A stretch of DNA of 43,758 bases from Deltaproteobacteria bacterium (GCA_011526585.1 WYBB01000013.1:1-43758), one strand, 5' to 3'. Shown: positions 9,192 to 18,914, counted from the first letter of the stretch. A program made the numbers and translations. Notes: generated from the sequence alone by a model not told the origin.

Positions 9192-10857
9192 GTCAGGCGG
9201 TCGACCCATTCCGGATAGCGCACCTCGCCGCTGGGGGTATCCATGCGCGGGGTGTACGGCTTGAGGTCGAGCACCGGTGTGCCGGTCACGGCGTCGAGGC
9301 CCTCGACGACGAGGCCGGACGCGTCGACCGAGATGATGCGCGCGGTCGTCACGGCGATGGGGTTGGCGCGATAGGGGCAGCGACACGCGAACATCCCGAC
9401 CTGCGGCACGACGCCGACGAGCCCCTGCGGCGTGTGCCTGACCTTGGTGGTCTCGACGAGGTGCAGCCAGGTCAACACGACCACGTGCGAGTAGTCCTCG
9501 AGCCCGGCGAGCGCCGCCTGCTGGGCGGGGTCCACGATCTCGATGCGCAATCGCACCGTGGCCCACTCGATGTAGGTCGGCTCGGAGATCGCGTTGTGCA
9601 CGACACCCAGTGGCGTCACGCAATAGGACCCGGCCGCGCCCGTCTCCCGCCGCGACTCGTCTTCGGCCGCCGCGACCTGCGTGCGTCCTCCGCGCAGGCG
9701 CTCGGCGACGGCGATGATCGCATCGGCCGCACGCTCGATCTCCTCGCTGGTGGTGAAGCGCCCGACGCACAGCCGCAGCGTCGCGCGCGCGTCCTCGGGC
9801 GAGAGCCCCAGGGCGGCGAGCACGTGGCTGGTATCGCCCCGGCCGGCGCTGCACGCCGCGCCCGAGGTCACGGCCACGGACTCGCACACGCCGGCCAGGA
9901 GCGCGTCGCCATCGACGTCCGGCAGGGTGATGTTGAGGTTGCCCGCGACACGCGCGCTGCGAGAGCCGTTGACGCGCAACCCCGGGATCGCGGCTTCGAG
10001 GCGCGCCAGCAGGCGATCGCGCAACGCCCCGACCCGCGCCTGCTCGGTCTCCAGCTCGGCCCCCGCCAGCTCGCACGCCGCGCCGAGCCCGACGATCCCC
10101 GCCACGTTGAGGGTCCCACCGCGCAGCCCGCCCTCCTGTCCACCGCCGGGCATCAACGGTCGCAGCGACCCGCGGGCCCGCTCGGACACATAGAGGGCCC
10201 CGACGCCCCGCGGCCCGTAGAGCTTGTGCGCGCTCAGCGCCAAGAGGTCGACCCCGAGCGCGCCGACGTCCACCGCCAGGCGCCCCACCGCCTGCGCGGC
10301 GTCGCTGTGCAGGAGCGCGCCGGTCCCCGCCAGGCGCGCGGCGATCTCCGCGAGGGGGTTGATCGTGCCGAGCTCGTTGTTCACGAGCATGATCGAGACC
10401 AGCGCCGTGTCGGGCCGCAGCGCCGCGCCGACCGCGTCCGGGCTCACGAGCCCGTCCGCGTCGGGGCGCAGCACGGTGACCTCGTGGCCGAGCGCCTCGA
10501 GCTGTCGCATCGCGTCGAGCACGGCCTTGTGCTCGATGGCGCTGGTGATGACGTGCCGCCGCCCGGTCCAGGCCGAGGCCACGCCGAGCAGCGCCAGATA
10601 GCTCGCCTCGGTCGCCCCGGAGGTGAAGACCACGCCGGCGGGGCTCGCGCCGATCAGGCTCGCGACCGCCACCCGCGCCGCCTCCACCGCGTGCGCCGCG
10701 CGGCGCCCGGGCCCGTGCGCGCGCACCGAGGGGTTGCCGACCCCGGCCCGAAGAGGGGCAGCATGCGCTCCAAGACCCGCGGATCGATGGGCGTGGTCGC
10801 ATGGTGATCGAGGTAGATCGTGTCCCGCTCTTCACGTTCGCCCATGCTTCGATACAT
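9185..10857 (-). CDS. Cysteine desulfurase fused to a TrmO-like domain, interrupted by a frameshift
   Basis: The N-terminal part is a class V aminotransferase-fold cysteine desulfurase (NifS/IscS type), removing sulfur from cysteine. Visible are the start motif IYLDHHATTPIDPRVLERM, the VFTSGATEA and SAIEH segments, the PLP lysine in SAHKLYGPRGVG and the catalytic cysteine in SGAACSAGRGD. The C-terminal 150 residues are TrmO/TsaA-like, the family that methylates N6-threonylcarbamoyladenosine 37 in tRNA: CRCPYRANPIAVTTARI, then DAVTGTPVLDLKPYTP. The start motif and the GNPSVRAHG continuation lie in different frames; a one-base loss in the CCCCGGCCC run at 10741-10749 would explain it. That is either a sequencing error or an inactivating mutation. 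The rest of the frame (9185-about 10741) is intact. The start was placed at the ATG at 10857. Confidence 0.8.
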
Positions 10858-10995
10858 ACCCGAGCGCGGATGCGTTGTCGATGGGAGACCATCGCAGAAT
10901 TCGTGACTTACAGCGCGACGCGCGCGGGATCTTGGCGGCCGCTCGGGCGGAACTGGGCGCTGGTGCAACCGCTTCGGAGCGCCCGCCTCACATGT

Positions 10996-12120
10996 TCAGG
11001 GGCAGGACCAGACGCTCTCGGGATAGAGCGAGCCGGCGCCGAAATCGGCGGTGACGTCGAAGCCGAGGTCGTCGCCGGTGATGGAATAGGCGATCTTGCC
11101 GGTGAGGCCGCGCGCGCCGTGGGCGTAGCCGAGGTCGGCGACGTCCGAGGTGAGCGCGAGATCGCCGGAGCGCGCCGACAACTCGACGAGGTCGAAGCGC
11201 ATCCGCCGCGAGCCGGCGATCTCGGCGACGGTGGCGGTCCCGCCATCGAACTCGTAGGCGATCGAGAGCGCGTCGGACGGCGTTTCGCTGAGCTCGACGT
11301 GCGAGTCGAGGCGCACGTCGCCGAGCGACTCGAACGGGCCGAAGGACGGGGGCGGCTCCTCGCCGCTGTCGAAGCCGAGCACGACGCTCGCGATGTCCCA
11401 GATCGAGAGCTCGAGCACGAGGAACGGCGGGTGCGGCTCCGGCAGATCGAGCAGGTACGCGAGCGGACCGGGCTCGTCCCAGGTGATGAGGTAGTGGTTC
11501 CTGCGCTTGAGGTCGGCCATCATCTCTTCGTGGGTGAGGCTGGCGGTGATGCGCGCGCCTCGCAGGTACGAGGCGATGTCGAGCGGGTCGTCGCCGAGAT
11601 AGCGCTCGCCGTCGTGGAACCAGACCTTGAAGAGCACCGAGCGCGAGCCGCCGGCGTTGCCCATCACGAACGAGCCGTCGCCGTCGCGGATCATCGCCGC
11701 GCCTCCGCCGAAGACCCCGAGCAACGACTCGAGGGATTCACGCGTCTCGGGGTCGAAATCGATCGCCTCGGGGTTCGAGAGCAGGACGCGCGCGAGGAAG
11801 GTCGTCGCCATGCCGACCTGTGCGCCACCGCAGGCGACGAGCTCGTGCACGGAGTCGTCGGTCGCCCGGTAGAGCTCGAGCGCGCGTGACCATGCGAGGT
11901 CGCCCGGGTCGCAGGCGCTGACGCCCCGGCGCCAGGACCACCCCTCATCGCCGGAGGGAAGCGATGCGTCGGCTCCCGGCGGCGTCGGTGCGGAGGCGTC
12001 GCCGCCGATGGCGTCCGCGTGCGGGTCCCCCGGCGCGGCGTCGGCGTCGCCGAACGAGAGATCGAAACAAGCGCCGAGCATGAGCGGCGCGACGATGGCG
12101 ATGACGATGTGCGTGTGCAT
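10996..12120 (-). CDS. Hypothetical lipoprotein
   Basis: The start at 12120 follows GGAGGTGC and gives a lipoprotein signal: MHTHIVIAIVAPLMLGAC, with the lipidated cysteine at residue 18. An Asp/Ala/Pro/Gly-rich spacer follows (to about residue 60), then about 310 residues that I do not recognise, with cysteines in VSACDPGD, ELVACGG and the C-terminal SVWSCP. A longer in-frame extension upstream lacks a signal and a ribosome site, so I rejected it. The gene lies upstream of the cysteine desulfurase on the same strand, 138 bp away, and is divergent from a zinc-ribbon protein. Confidence 0.75.
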   Translation of the reverse strand: MHTHIVIAIVAPLMLGACFDLSFGDADAAPGDPHADAIGGDASAPTPPGADASLPSGDEGWSWRRGVSACDPGDLAWSRALELYRATDDSVHELVACGGAQVGMATTFLARVLLSNPEAIDFDPETRESLESLLGVFGGGAAMIRDGDGSFVMGNAGGSRSVLFKVWFHDGERYLGDDPLDIASYLRGARITASLTHEEMMADLKRRNHYLITWDEPGPLAYLLDLPEPHPPFLVLELSIWDIASVVLGFDSGEEPPPSFGPFESLGDVRLDSHVELSETPSDALSIAYEFDGGTATVAEIAGSRRMRFDLVELSARSGDLALTSDVADLGYAHGARGLTGKIAYSITGDDLGFDVTADFGAGSLYPESVWSCP

Positions 12121-12307
12121 GAGCACCTCCTTCCGCCACGCCTGTGCAGCGCTCATGCCACGCGCGGGGCGGGCGCTCGGGCGCCGTCTCTCCGCTGCGG
12201 GGCGCACGTCCTCGGAGTAGACCTCATCCGGTCGTGGATGAGACGTCTGCACCTTCGCCGCGCGCAGCGGCTTGCGCCCACCGCTGCACCTGATCCAAGC
12301 TCGCCCC

Positions 12308-12619
12308 ATGCCATCGCCGCGCTGCTGGAAATGCAAGGCTCCGCTCGATCTCATGGCCGGCCGCCCGGTCGGTCGCACCGAGAGCTGCCCCGAATGCGAC
12401 GCCGACATCCGCTCGTGTCGCGGCTGCGCCTTCTTCGTCCAGGCGCACGGCCTCTGCCACGAGCCGACCGCCGAGCCGCCCCAGGACAAGGAGCGCGCCA
12501 ACTTCTGCAGCGCCTACCGCCTCGCCGCCGCGCCCGATCCGGAGAGCCCGAGCGCACCGGCGACGTCGGACGCCGAGGAGGCGAAGCGCCGCCTGGAGCG
12601 CTTGTTCAAGAAGGAGTAG
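12308..12619 (+). CDS. Small zinc-ribbon protein
   Basis: The protein of 103 residues has the cysteine pattern CWKC, then CPEC, CRGC, a later LCHEP and FCSAY, and a Lys/Arg-rich end RRLERLFKKE. This agrees with a small family common in delta-proteobacteria and planctomycetes with a CWKC...C-x2-C...C-x-x-C...C...FC layout and a C-terminal LF-K tail; its function is unknown to me. Two zinc sites are likely. I chose MPSPRCWKC over an upstream in-frame ATG at 12272 because the family begins just before the first CxxC. Confidence 0.7.
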   Translation: MPSPRCWKCKAPLDLMAGRPVGRTESCPECDADIRSCRGCAFFVQAHGLCHEPTAEPPQDKERANFCSAYRLAAAPDPESPSAPATSDAEEAKRRLERLFKKE

Positions 12620-12719
12620 CCGCCGCCGCGACGAGACTCGATAGCGCTCACGGTGCTTGTAGAGCAGCCCACCTGACACTATATGTCGGCGTCGAGGCGA
12701 CCCCTGACGAGGTTAGACG

Positions 12720-13073
12720 ATGGCGACCCGCTACGACGACGAGCTCGGAACCTACACCCGGTGGGCCGAGGCCTTCAGCGACCAAGGACTCGAGCGCGCG
12801 CTCGCCGACCAGGCGCTGATCCACCGCGGCCAGCTCAACGACGGCGACGACTTCACCCGCTACACCCCGGCCCAGGGCAACCGGCGCGCCTGCGACACCG
12901 TGCGCGCCGCGCGCGACGACCTCGAGTTCCGCGACTGGAACAGCGACTTCGGCTTCTCGGGCGCCAGCCGTCCGCTCACGGCCCCCGGCATGCTCGGGCG
13001 GGCGGGACGCGTCGAGTCCGACGGCGAGGCTCGCCGCCGCGCCCAGAAGCGGGTCATCGACGAAGGGTTCTGA
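12720..13073 (+). CDS. Hypothetical protein
   Basis: The 117-residue protein is acidic and hydrophilic, without signal peptide, membrane segment or recognised domain. It has a helical N-terminal half (RWAEAFSDQGLERALADQAL) and a Gly/Arg-rich C-terminal half. It ends 10 bp before the DTW-domain gene and runs in the same direction, so co-transcription is likely. A GAGG lies about 10 bp before the ATG. Confidence 0.6.
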   Translation: MATRYDDELGTYTRWAEAFSDQGLERALADQALIHRGQLNDGDDFTRYTPAQGNRRACDTVRAARDDLEFRDWNSDFGFSGASRPLTAPGMLGRAGRVESDGEARRRAQKRVIDEGF

Positions 13074-13083
13074 GCGCGCGCCG

Positions 13084-13707
13084 ATGGGCCTGCGCTCCCG
13101 CAACTCGACCCGCTGCTTCGCCTGCCGCATGGTCAGCCCGCACTGCGTCTGCGCCCTCATCCCGCGTCTGCGCCTGCGCACCCACCTCACGCTGGTCATG
13201 CACCAACGCGAGTGGACGAAGACGACCAACACCGGCCACCTCGCGCTGCGCGCGCTCGAGCGCTCGCACCTCCTGCTCTGGGGCGAGGACAACGCCGCCC
13301 CGCCCGCGCCCGAGTCCGTCGTCATGCCCGGCCACGTCGGCTACGTGCTCGCCCCCTCCGGCCTGCCGCTCACCGCCGAGCGCGTCGCCTCCCTGCGCGC
13401 CGGTCCACCGCTCACGCTCGTCGCCACCGACGGCAGCTGGCGCCAGGCGACGAAGATGCTGCGCCGCGTGCCGGCCATCGCCGCCCTGCCCCGCCTGGCG
13501 CTGCCGCCCGGCCCGCCCAGCGCCTATCACCTGCGCGCCGAGCCGCACCCCGAGGGCCTCGCCACCTACGAAGCGATCGCGCGCGCACTCGGGCTCCTCG
13601 AGGGCGATCACGTGCGCCGCGCGCTCGAGCCGGCCTTCCACGCCATGGTGCGCGGCACGCTCATCACGCGCGGGCACCTGGGCCACAAGAGCCCGCGCGA
13701 GCGATGA
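13084..13707 (+). CDS. DTW domain protein, probable tRNA-uridine aminocarboxypropyltransferase
   Basis: The protein has 207 residues. DTW-family features are the cysteine cluster near the N-terminus (CFACRMVSPHCVCAL, residues 11-25), the segment LTLVMHQREWTKTTNTGHLA and the signature DGSWRQATKM, which corresponds to the D-x-T/S-W of the family name, followed by LPRLALPPGPPSAYHLR. TapT of Escherichia coli and related proteins use S-adenosylmethionine to add a 3-amino-3-carboxypropyl group to uridine in tRNA (acp3U). A cytoplasmic tRNA-modifying role is the family expectation. The gene follows the 117-residue protein closely. Confidence 0.85.
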   Translation: MGLRSRNSTRCFACRMVSPHCVCALIPRLRLRTHLTLVMHQREWTKTTNTGHLALRALERSHLLLWGEDNAAPPAPESVVMPGHVGYVLAPSGLPLTAERVASLRAGPPLTLVATDGSWRQATKMLRRVPAIAALPRLALPPGPPSAYHLRAEPHPEGLATYEAIARALGLLEGDHVRRALEPAFHAMVRGTLITRGHLGHKSPRER

Positions 13708-13924
13708 CCGCACCCACCGGTGCGCGATCGGTTACGCACCGCGTGCAAAGCGCCTTTCACACACCGCTGCACCTCCGAACGACCTTCGCGGATCGGCCAG
13801 CCACGCGGGCGAGCGGACGCTCGGTCGCGCTCGGTGATCATGAGATGAACCGGAGCTTTGCACGCGATCCCGCAAGCGCTAAGGGAGCACCCGAGCCCCG
13901 GACCCCCTCCGGGGCGGAGGTCCC

Positions 13925-14941
13925 ATGAGCGAAATCGAAGCCAAGAAGCCCGCGGCGTATCGCGTCCAGGACGACGAGCTGCTCCTCGATTTCTACAAGA
14001 AGCTCTTGTGGAACCGCATCGTGCCGCGCATCCCCGCGTCGGTCGCGCCCAACACCCTGACCATCCTCGGCCAGATCTGCGGCGTGCTCTCCGCCATCGC
14101 CACCGGCGCCGCCATCGCCGGCGCCCCGATCTTCTACCTCGTCTCGGCCGTGCTCCTGCTCGCCTACCTCACCTTCGACAACATCGACGGCGCGCACGCC
14201 CGCCGCACCGGCCAGTGCTCGCCGCTGGGCGAGTTCCTCGACCACGGCCTCGACGGCATCGCGTCGGCCGCCATCCTCATCGTCACCGGCCTCGTGCTCA
14301 CCCTCGACCACACCTGGCTCGTGCTCCTCTGCGTGCTCGGCGCCTTCGGCTTCGTCGCCCTCTTCTGGGAGCAGTTCCGCACCGGTCTCCTCGTCATCCC
14401 ACGCTTCTCGTCCACCGAGGGCATCACCGTGCTCATCGTCTACCAGTCGGTGCGCTTCTTCGCCGGCAGCCCCGACTTCCTCGCCTTCTCGACCGACGAG
14501 ATCACGGCCGGCACCGTGCTCGTCGCCCTGGTCTTCGCCGGCTACATCGGCGCCGCCATCCCCTCGATCAGCCGCGCCGCCAAGCTCGGCGTCTCCGCCT
14601 GGGAGCTCGCCCCGCTCTTCGTGCTCATGGCCGCGCAGCTCGGCTTCTCCTACTTCGGCTCGCACCCGCTCGTGCCCGCCGCCACCGCCGGCCTCATCGG
14701 TGCCAACGTCACCTGCCGCCTCATCCTGCTGCGTCACCGCGGCGAGACCGGCCCCTTCATCGCGCCGGTCCTGTGGCTCTCGATCGCGCCGCTCTTCGTG
14801 CCCGCGATCTCGACCGAGCTCTGGACGCCGACCGGCTGGGCGCTCATCTCGCTCGCCATCGTCACCCTCGATTACGGTCGCAACCTCTGGTTCGGCGGCA
14901 GCGAGCTCCTCGGGCGCACGCGCGAGGCCCGCACGGCATGA
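13925..14941 (+). CDS. CDP-alcohol phosphatidyltransferase family enzyme
   Basis: The integral membrane protein of 338 residues has about eight to ten hydrophobic helices. The family signature D-x2-D-G-x2-A-R-x8-G-x3-D-x3-D is complete: D85, D88-G89, A92-R93, G102, D106, D110. Enzymes of this family transfer a phosphoalcohol from a CDP-alcohol to a second alcohol in phospholipid synthesis. Length and topology resemble the eukaryotic choline/ethanolamine phosphotransferases more than bacterial PgsA, and the substrate cannot be fixed. GGAGG precedes the ATG. Its stop overlaps the start of the histidine kinase gene (ATGA at 14938), so the three genes to 16609 form one unit. Confidence 0.85.
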   Translation: MSEIEAKKPAAYRVQDDELLLDFYKKLLWNRIVPRIPASVAPNTLTILGQICGVLSAIATGAAIAGAPIFYLVSAVLLLAYLTFDNIDGAHARRTGQCSPLGEFLDHGLDGIASAAILIVTGLVLTLDHTWLVLLCVLGAFGFVALFWEQFRTGLLVIPRFSSTEGITVLIVYQSVRFFAGSPDFLAFSTDEITAGTVLVALVFAGYIGAAIPSISRAAKLGVSAWELAPLFVLMAAQLGFSYFGSHPLVPAATAGLIGANVTCRLILLRHRGETGPFIAPVLWLSIAPLFVPAISTELWTPTGWALISLAIVTLDYGRNLWFGGSELLGRTREARTA

Positions 14942-15906
14942 GCCGCCCCGCGCGCGCCCCGATCCAGCTCGCGCGCGCCGACTCGGTGCTGATCCGCGGC
15001 CGCGGCTTCTGGTCCGGACGCGGCGGCATCGCCCTCGTCGTGCTGGCGATGGGCATCGTCATCGCGCTGCTCGTCGGCTGGGTCATCACCTGGGCCCTCG
15101 ACGATGACGGCCCCAACGCGATCTGGCTCACGCTCGGCCCGATCGCCTTCTCGATCGTGCTGGCCCTGCTCGCCGGCCTCTTCTGGTCCTTGCGCCGCAC
15201 GCGCCGCCTGCGCCAGGTCGAGATCGCCTTCCTCACCGGCGCCTCGCACAACCTGCGCACGCCGCTGACCGCGATCCGCGCCGGCCTCCAGACGCTCGGC
15301 TCGGCCGGCGACCAGCTCGCCCCCGCCGACAAGCAGCTCCTCCACACCGCCGTGCTCAACGAGACGCACCGCCTCGAGCTGCGCATCGAGAACCTCATCG
15401 AAGCGGCGCGCCTCGACCTCGAGCACCGCCCCTACGACCTCGGCCCGCTCGACCTCGTCAGCCTCGTGCGCGACGTGCTCGACGAGGCGCGCTGGGCCTT
15501 CGTCGCGCTCGGCGGCAGCGCCACTCCGCCGTCGGCCGACGAGCCGCTGATGATCGTCGGCGACCCGCGCGCGCTCCGCCTGCTCTTCGAGAACCTCGTC
15601 GACAACGCCCTCAAGTACGCCGACGGCCCGCCGCGCGTCGAGGTGAGCTGCGCGCGCAGCGCCGATCACGCCGTCGTGCGCGTGCGCGACCACGGGCTCG
15701 GCTTCGCCTCGTCCGACGCGCCCTCGGTCTTTTCGGGGCGCCGCCGCGGCGACACCCAGCGCCGCGGCACGGGCCTCGGTCTGCGCCTCGCGCGCGCCAT
15801 CGCGCGCGGTCACGGCGGCGAGGTGCGCCTCGACTCACCCGGCCTGCACCAGGGCGCGACCGCCGAGGTGTGGCTGCCGCTCGACCTCTCGACCCAGGAG
15901 CCCTGA
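14938..15906 (+). CDS. Two-component sensor histidine kinase
   Basis: The protein of 322 residues has two membrane helices (about 31-53 and 62-84) with almost no periplasmic loop, so it probably senses something in or near the membrane. The H-box is SHNLRTPLTAI with the phospho-accepting His104. The ATPase part shows the N-box ENLVDNALKYA, the DHGLGF box and the G-box GTGLGLRLARAIARGHGG. The start overlaps the preceding stop codon; a longer open frame upstream in this phase is only a shadow. It is followed after 1 bp by its response regulator. Placement after a phospholipid-synthesis gene suggests envelope sensing (inference). Confidence 0.9.
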   Translation: MSRPARAPIQLARADSVLIRGRGFWSGRGGIALVVLAMGIVIALLVGWVITWALDDDGPNAIWLTLGPIAFSIVLALLAGLFWSLRRTRRLRQVEIAFLTGASHNLRTPLTAIRAGLQTLGSAGDQLAPADKQLLHTAVLNETHRLELRIENLIEAARLDLEHRPYDLGPLDLVSLVRDVLDEARWAFVALGGSATPPSADEPLMIVGDPRALRLLFENLVDNALKYADGPPRVEVSCARSADHAVVRVRDHGLGFASSDAPSVFSGRRRGDTQRRGTGLGLRLARAIARGHGGEVRLDSPGLHQGATAEVWLPLDLSTQEP

Positions 15907-15907
15907 G

Positions 15908-16609
15908 GTGGCCCGCCTGCTCTTCGTCGAGGACGATCAGACCCTGGGCCTCTCGCTCCGGCTCGCGCTGACCGCGCACGGCCACGACGTGCGCGTGGCG
16001 CCGAGCCTCACGGCCGCGCGCCAGGTCCTCGGCGCGGGGCCCGTCGACCTCGTGCTGCTCGACCTCGGACTGCCCGACGGCGACGGCCTCGAGCTCGTCA
16101 CCGAGCTGCGCAAGCGCGGCGACTTCACGCCGATCCTCGTGCTCACCGCGCGCGCGACGCTGGCCGATCGCTGCGAGGGGCTGCGCCACGGCGCCGACGA
16201 CTACCTCGGCAAGCCCTTCGACCTGCCCGAGCTCGTCGCGCGCATCGACGCGCTCCTGCGCCGCCATGGCTGGACGCGCACCCCCTCGGCCCGCCCGCTC
16301 TCCAACGCGCGCATCGGCCGCCTGACGATCGACTTCGGCGCGCGCACCGCGACCTGTGACGGCGAGCCGGTCACGCTCTCCGATCTCGAGCTGCGCTTGC
16401 TCCAGCACCTGCTCGGCCACCCCGGCCAGGTCGTCTCGCGCGAGGCGCTCCTGACCGACGTGTGGGAGCTGCCGCCGACGAGCAAGACGCGCAGCATCGA
16501 CACCTTCGTCTACCGGCTGCGGCGCCTGATCGAGCCCGATCCGAGCCGGCCGACCGTGCTCGTCTCGGTGCGCGGCGCGGGCTGGAGGCTCTGCCCCGAT
16601 CAACAGTGA
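15908..16609 (+). CDS. OmpR-family response regulator
   Basis: The 233-residue protein starts with GTG. The receiver domain has the acidic pair E8/D9/D10, the phospho-acceptor Asp52 in [11 protein letters not shown], Thr in LTARA and the lysine in GKPFD. The C-terminal winged helix (RIGRLTIDF to GWRLCP) has the recognition segment [18 protein letters not shown]. It is the partner of the kinase immediately upstream and acts as a DNA-binding regulator. Targets are unknown; the phosphatidyltransferase in the same unit is a candidate. Confidence 0.9.
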   Translation: MARLLFVEDDQTLGLSLRLALTAHGHDVRVAPSLTAARQVLGAGPVDLVLLDLGLPDGDGLELVTELRKRGDFTPILVLTARATLADRCEGLRHGADDYLGKPFDLPELVARIDALLRRHGWTRTPSARPLSNARIGRLTIDFGARTATCDGEPVTLSDLELRLLQHLLGHPGQVVSREALLTDVWELPPTSKTRSIDTFVYRLRRLIEPDPSRPTVLVSVRGAGWRLCPDQQ

Positions 16610-16670
16610 ACGACGTTCACGGGTCCCGATGACGCTTTCCATCCCGCCCCCGAGCGGGCATGGTCGCGCG

Positions 16671-18914
16671 ATGCGAGCCCCACCCTCGACGTCGCGCGCC
16701 CTGGCGCCCCTCATCGCCTGCCTGGCGATCGCCGCTCCCGCTACCACCCCGGCCAACGCCGCCGAGCTCACCCTCGAGCGCGTCTTCGCCGACCCGCCGC
16801 TCGGCGGTCGCCAGCCGATCGCGATCAAGCTCTCGCCCGATGGCGCCGCGCTCGCCTACCTCCAGGCCAACACCGAGGACTCCGAGGTGCTCGACCTCTG
16901 GGGCCGTCGCCTGCCCGGCGGCGAGGCGACCCTGCTCGTCGCCAGCGCGTCCGTGCTCGGCGCGCGCACCCAGCGCCTCACCGAGCAGGAGAAGATGGCG
17001 CTCGAGCGGCGACGCATCAGCCAGCGCGGCATCACCTCCTTCATGTGGTGCGGACCCGGCTCCGACGCGGCGCTCTTCCCGTTCTCGGGCGACCTCTACT
17101 GGGCGCGCCTCGGCGCCGCCGGAAGCACGGCCACCGAGGTCGTGCGCCTGACGCGCGACGAGGACGCGCCCGAGCTCGCGCCCCGCTGCTCTCCGCGCGG
17201 CACCTTCGTGTCCTACACCAAGGGCGGCGACCTGCACGTGCTCGAGATCGCCACCCAGAAGGAGCGGCGCCTCACGCGCGGCGCCTCGAAGACGCGCACC
17301 TTCGGCCTCGCCGAGTTCATCGCCGAGGAGGAGATGGGCCGCCACGACGGGCACTGGTGGTCGCCGGACGAGGCGCGCCTCCTCGTCTTCGAGGTCGACG
17401 AGAGCCCGGTCGGCGTCAAGGTGCGCCCGCAGATCTTCGCCGACCGAACCGAGCTCTTCGAGCAGCGCTACCCCGCCGCGGGCGAGGCCAACGCCAGGGT
17501 CTCGGCGCACGTCTACGATCGCGCGAGCGGCCGCAAGGTGACCCTTAAGACGCCGAGCGAGGACGGCTATCTGCCGCGCGCCGGCTTCTTCCCCGACGGC
17601 GTGCCCTGGCTCCAGTGGCAGAGCCGCGACCAGACGCGCCTCGTCGTCTTCGAGGCGAGCGAGAGTGGCGCGCTCCGGAGCGTGCTCGAAGAGCGCGACG
17701 CGACCTGGGTCGAGCTGCACGACGACCTGCGCCCGCTCGGCGACGGCCGCTTCATCTGGTCGAGCGAGCGCAGCGGGCGGCGCCAGCTCGAGCTCGTCGT
17801 TCGAGCCAGTGGCGCGCGCACGACGCTCACCGACGAGCCCGAGCCGGTCGCGGGTCTCGCCGGCGTCGACGAGGCGCAAGGCCTCGCCTACTACGTCGTC
17901 TGTCGCGAGCGCGGGCGCGAGCGCCACGTGCACGCGGTGTCGCTCTCCGGCGGTCCGGCGCGCCCGATCGCGACCGAGCCCGGCTGGCACGCGCCGACCT
18001 TCTCCAGTAACGGCAAGCGCTTCGTCGACCTGCACTCGCGCTGGGCGCACCCGCCGACGACGACCTTGCGCGAGCCGGGCGGCGCGAGCGTCGTGCTCGA
18101 CGCCAACCCCACCCCGGAGCTCGACGCGCTCAGCGCGCCCACCGCGCAGTGGCACGACTTCAAGGCCGAGGACGGCACGGTCCTCAACGGCCTCCTCCTG
18201 CCGCCGAGCACGCGCGTCGCCGGCGCGCGCTACCCGGTCATCGCCTGGGTCTACGGCGGCCCGACCCACCAGATGGTCGCCAACCGCTGGATGCGCCACT
18301 ACCCGCTGCTCGTGCACCTCACGCAGCGCGGCTTCGGCGTGCTCATGGTCGACAACCGCGGCACCGGCGGGCGCGGGCGCACCATCGACCGGGCCCACCA
18401 CCTGCAGGTCGGCGACGTCGAGGTGCACGATCTCTTCGCCGCCATCACGCAGGCGAAGGCGGTCGACTGGATCGACGCCACGCGCGTCGGCATCTGGGGC
18501 TGGAGCTACGGCGGCTACCTCGCCGCGCGCGCCGTGCTCGACGACAAGTCGCCCTTTGCCGCCGCGGTGGCGATCGCGCCCGTCACCGACTGGACCCTCT
18601 ACGACACGCACTACACCGAGCGCTACCTCGGCCTGCCCGACGGCGGCAAGGCCGGCCCCTACGCACGCTCGAACCTCCTGCCCCGCGCCGCCATGCTCAC
18701 CCGCCCGCTGCTCATCGTGCACGGCACCGCCGACGACAACGTGCTCTTCGAGCACAGCCTGCGCCTCATCGACGCCCTGCAGCGCGAGACGCGCCCCTTC
18801 GAGCTGATGATCTACCCCGGCAAGGCGCACGGGATCGCCGGCCGCGCCGCGCAGCTCCACGTCTACGACACGAGCTTCCGCTTCTTCGATCGCCACCTCG
18901 GCCCGAGGCGCTGA
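16671..18914 (+). CDS. S9 family serine peptidase (dipeptidyl peptidase IV-like)
   Basis: The protein of about 747 residues has a signal peptide (hydrophobic ALAPLIACLAIAAPA, likely cleaved after ANA), a beta-propeller (about residues 35-480) and a C-terminal alpha/beta hydrolase. The nucleophile motif GWSYGGY places the catalytic serine near residue 612; the Asp lies in HGTADDNVLFEHS and the His in YPGKAHGIAG. The EE motif characteristic of DPP IV-type exopeptidases may be in LAEFIAEEEMGRHDG. It would remove dipeptides from N-termini in the periplasm or outside the cell. The ATG at 16671 was preferred over 16629 because it starts the signal peptide directly. It converges with the next gene at 9 bp. 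Confidence 0.88.
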   Translation: MRAPPSTSRALAPLIACLAIAAPATTPANAAELTLERVFADPPLGGRQPIAIKLSPDGAALAYLQANTEDSEVLDLWGRRLPGGEATLLVASASVLGARTQRLTEQEKMALERRRISQRGITSFMWCGPGSDAALFPFSGDLYWARLGAAGSTATEVVRLTRDEDAPELAPRCSPRGTFVSYTKGGDLHVLEIATQKERRLTRGASKTRTFGLAEFIAEEEMGRHDGHWWSPDEARLLVFEVDESPVGVKVRPQIFADRTELFEQRYPAAGEANARVSAHVYDRASGRKVTLKTPSEDGYLPRAGFFPDGVPWLQWQSRDQTRLVVFEASESGALRSVLEERDATWVELHDDLRPLGDGRFIWSSERSGRRQLELVVRASGARTTLTDEPEPVAGLAGVDEAQGLAYYVVCRERGRERHVHAVSLSGGPARPIATEPGWHAPTFSSNGKRFVDLHSRWAHPPTTTLREPGGASVVLDANPTPELDALSAPTAQWHDFKAEDGTVLNGLLLPPSTRVAGARYPVIAWVYGGPTHQMVANRWMRHYPLLVHLTQRGFGVLMVDNRGTGGRGRTIDRAHHLQVGDVEVHDLFAAITQAKAVDWIDATRVGIWGWSYGGYLAARAVLDDKSPFAAAVAIAPVTDWTLYDTHYTERYLGLPDGGKAGPYARSNLLPRAAMLTRPLLIVHGTADDNVLFEHSLRLIDALQRETRPFELMIYPGKAHGIAGRAAQLHVYDTSFRFFDRHLGPRR

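Noticed and set aside
12121..12501. N-terminal extension of the lipoprotein at 10996-12120
   Set aside because: It lies before a GGAGGTGC site and a lipoprotein signal and overlaps the divergent zinc-ribbon gene.
13858..14937. A longer N-terminal extension of the histidine kinase
   Set aside because: It overlaps the phosphatidyltransferase entirely, is Arg/His-rich without domains, and the ATG at 14938 gives a normal kinase with an ATGA junction.
16617..18896. A 759-codon open frame on the - strand opposite the S9 peptidase
   Set aside because: Its composition is that of a GC-bias shadow (Arg/Val/Glu/Gly-rich, no domain), while the + strand encodes a complete peptidase. The same applies to 1356-3554 (-), 21729-23963 (-) and 31306-32907 (-).
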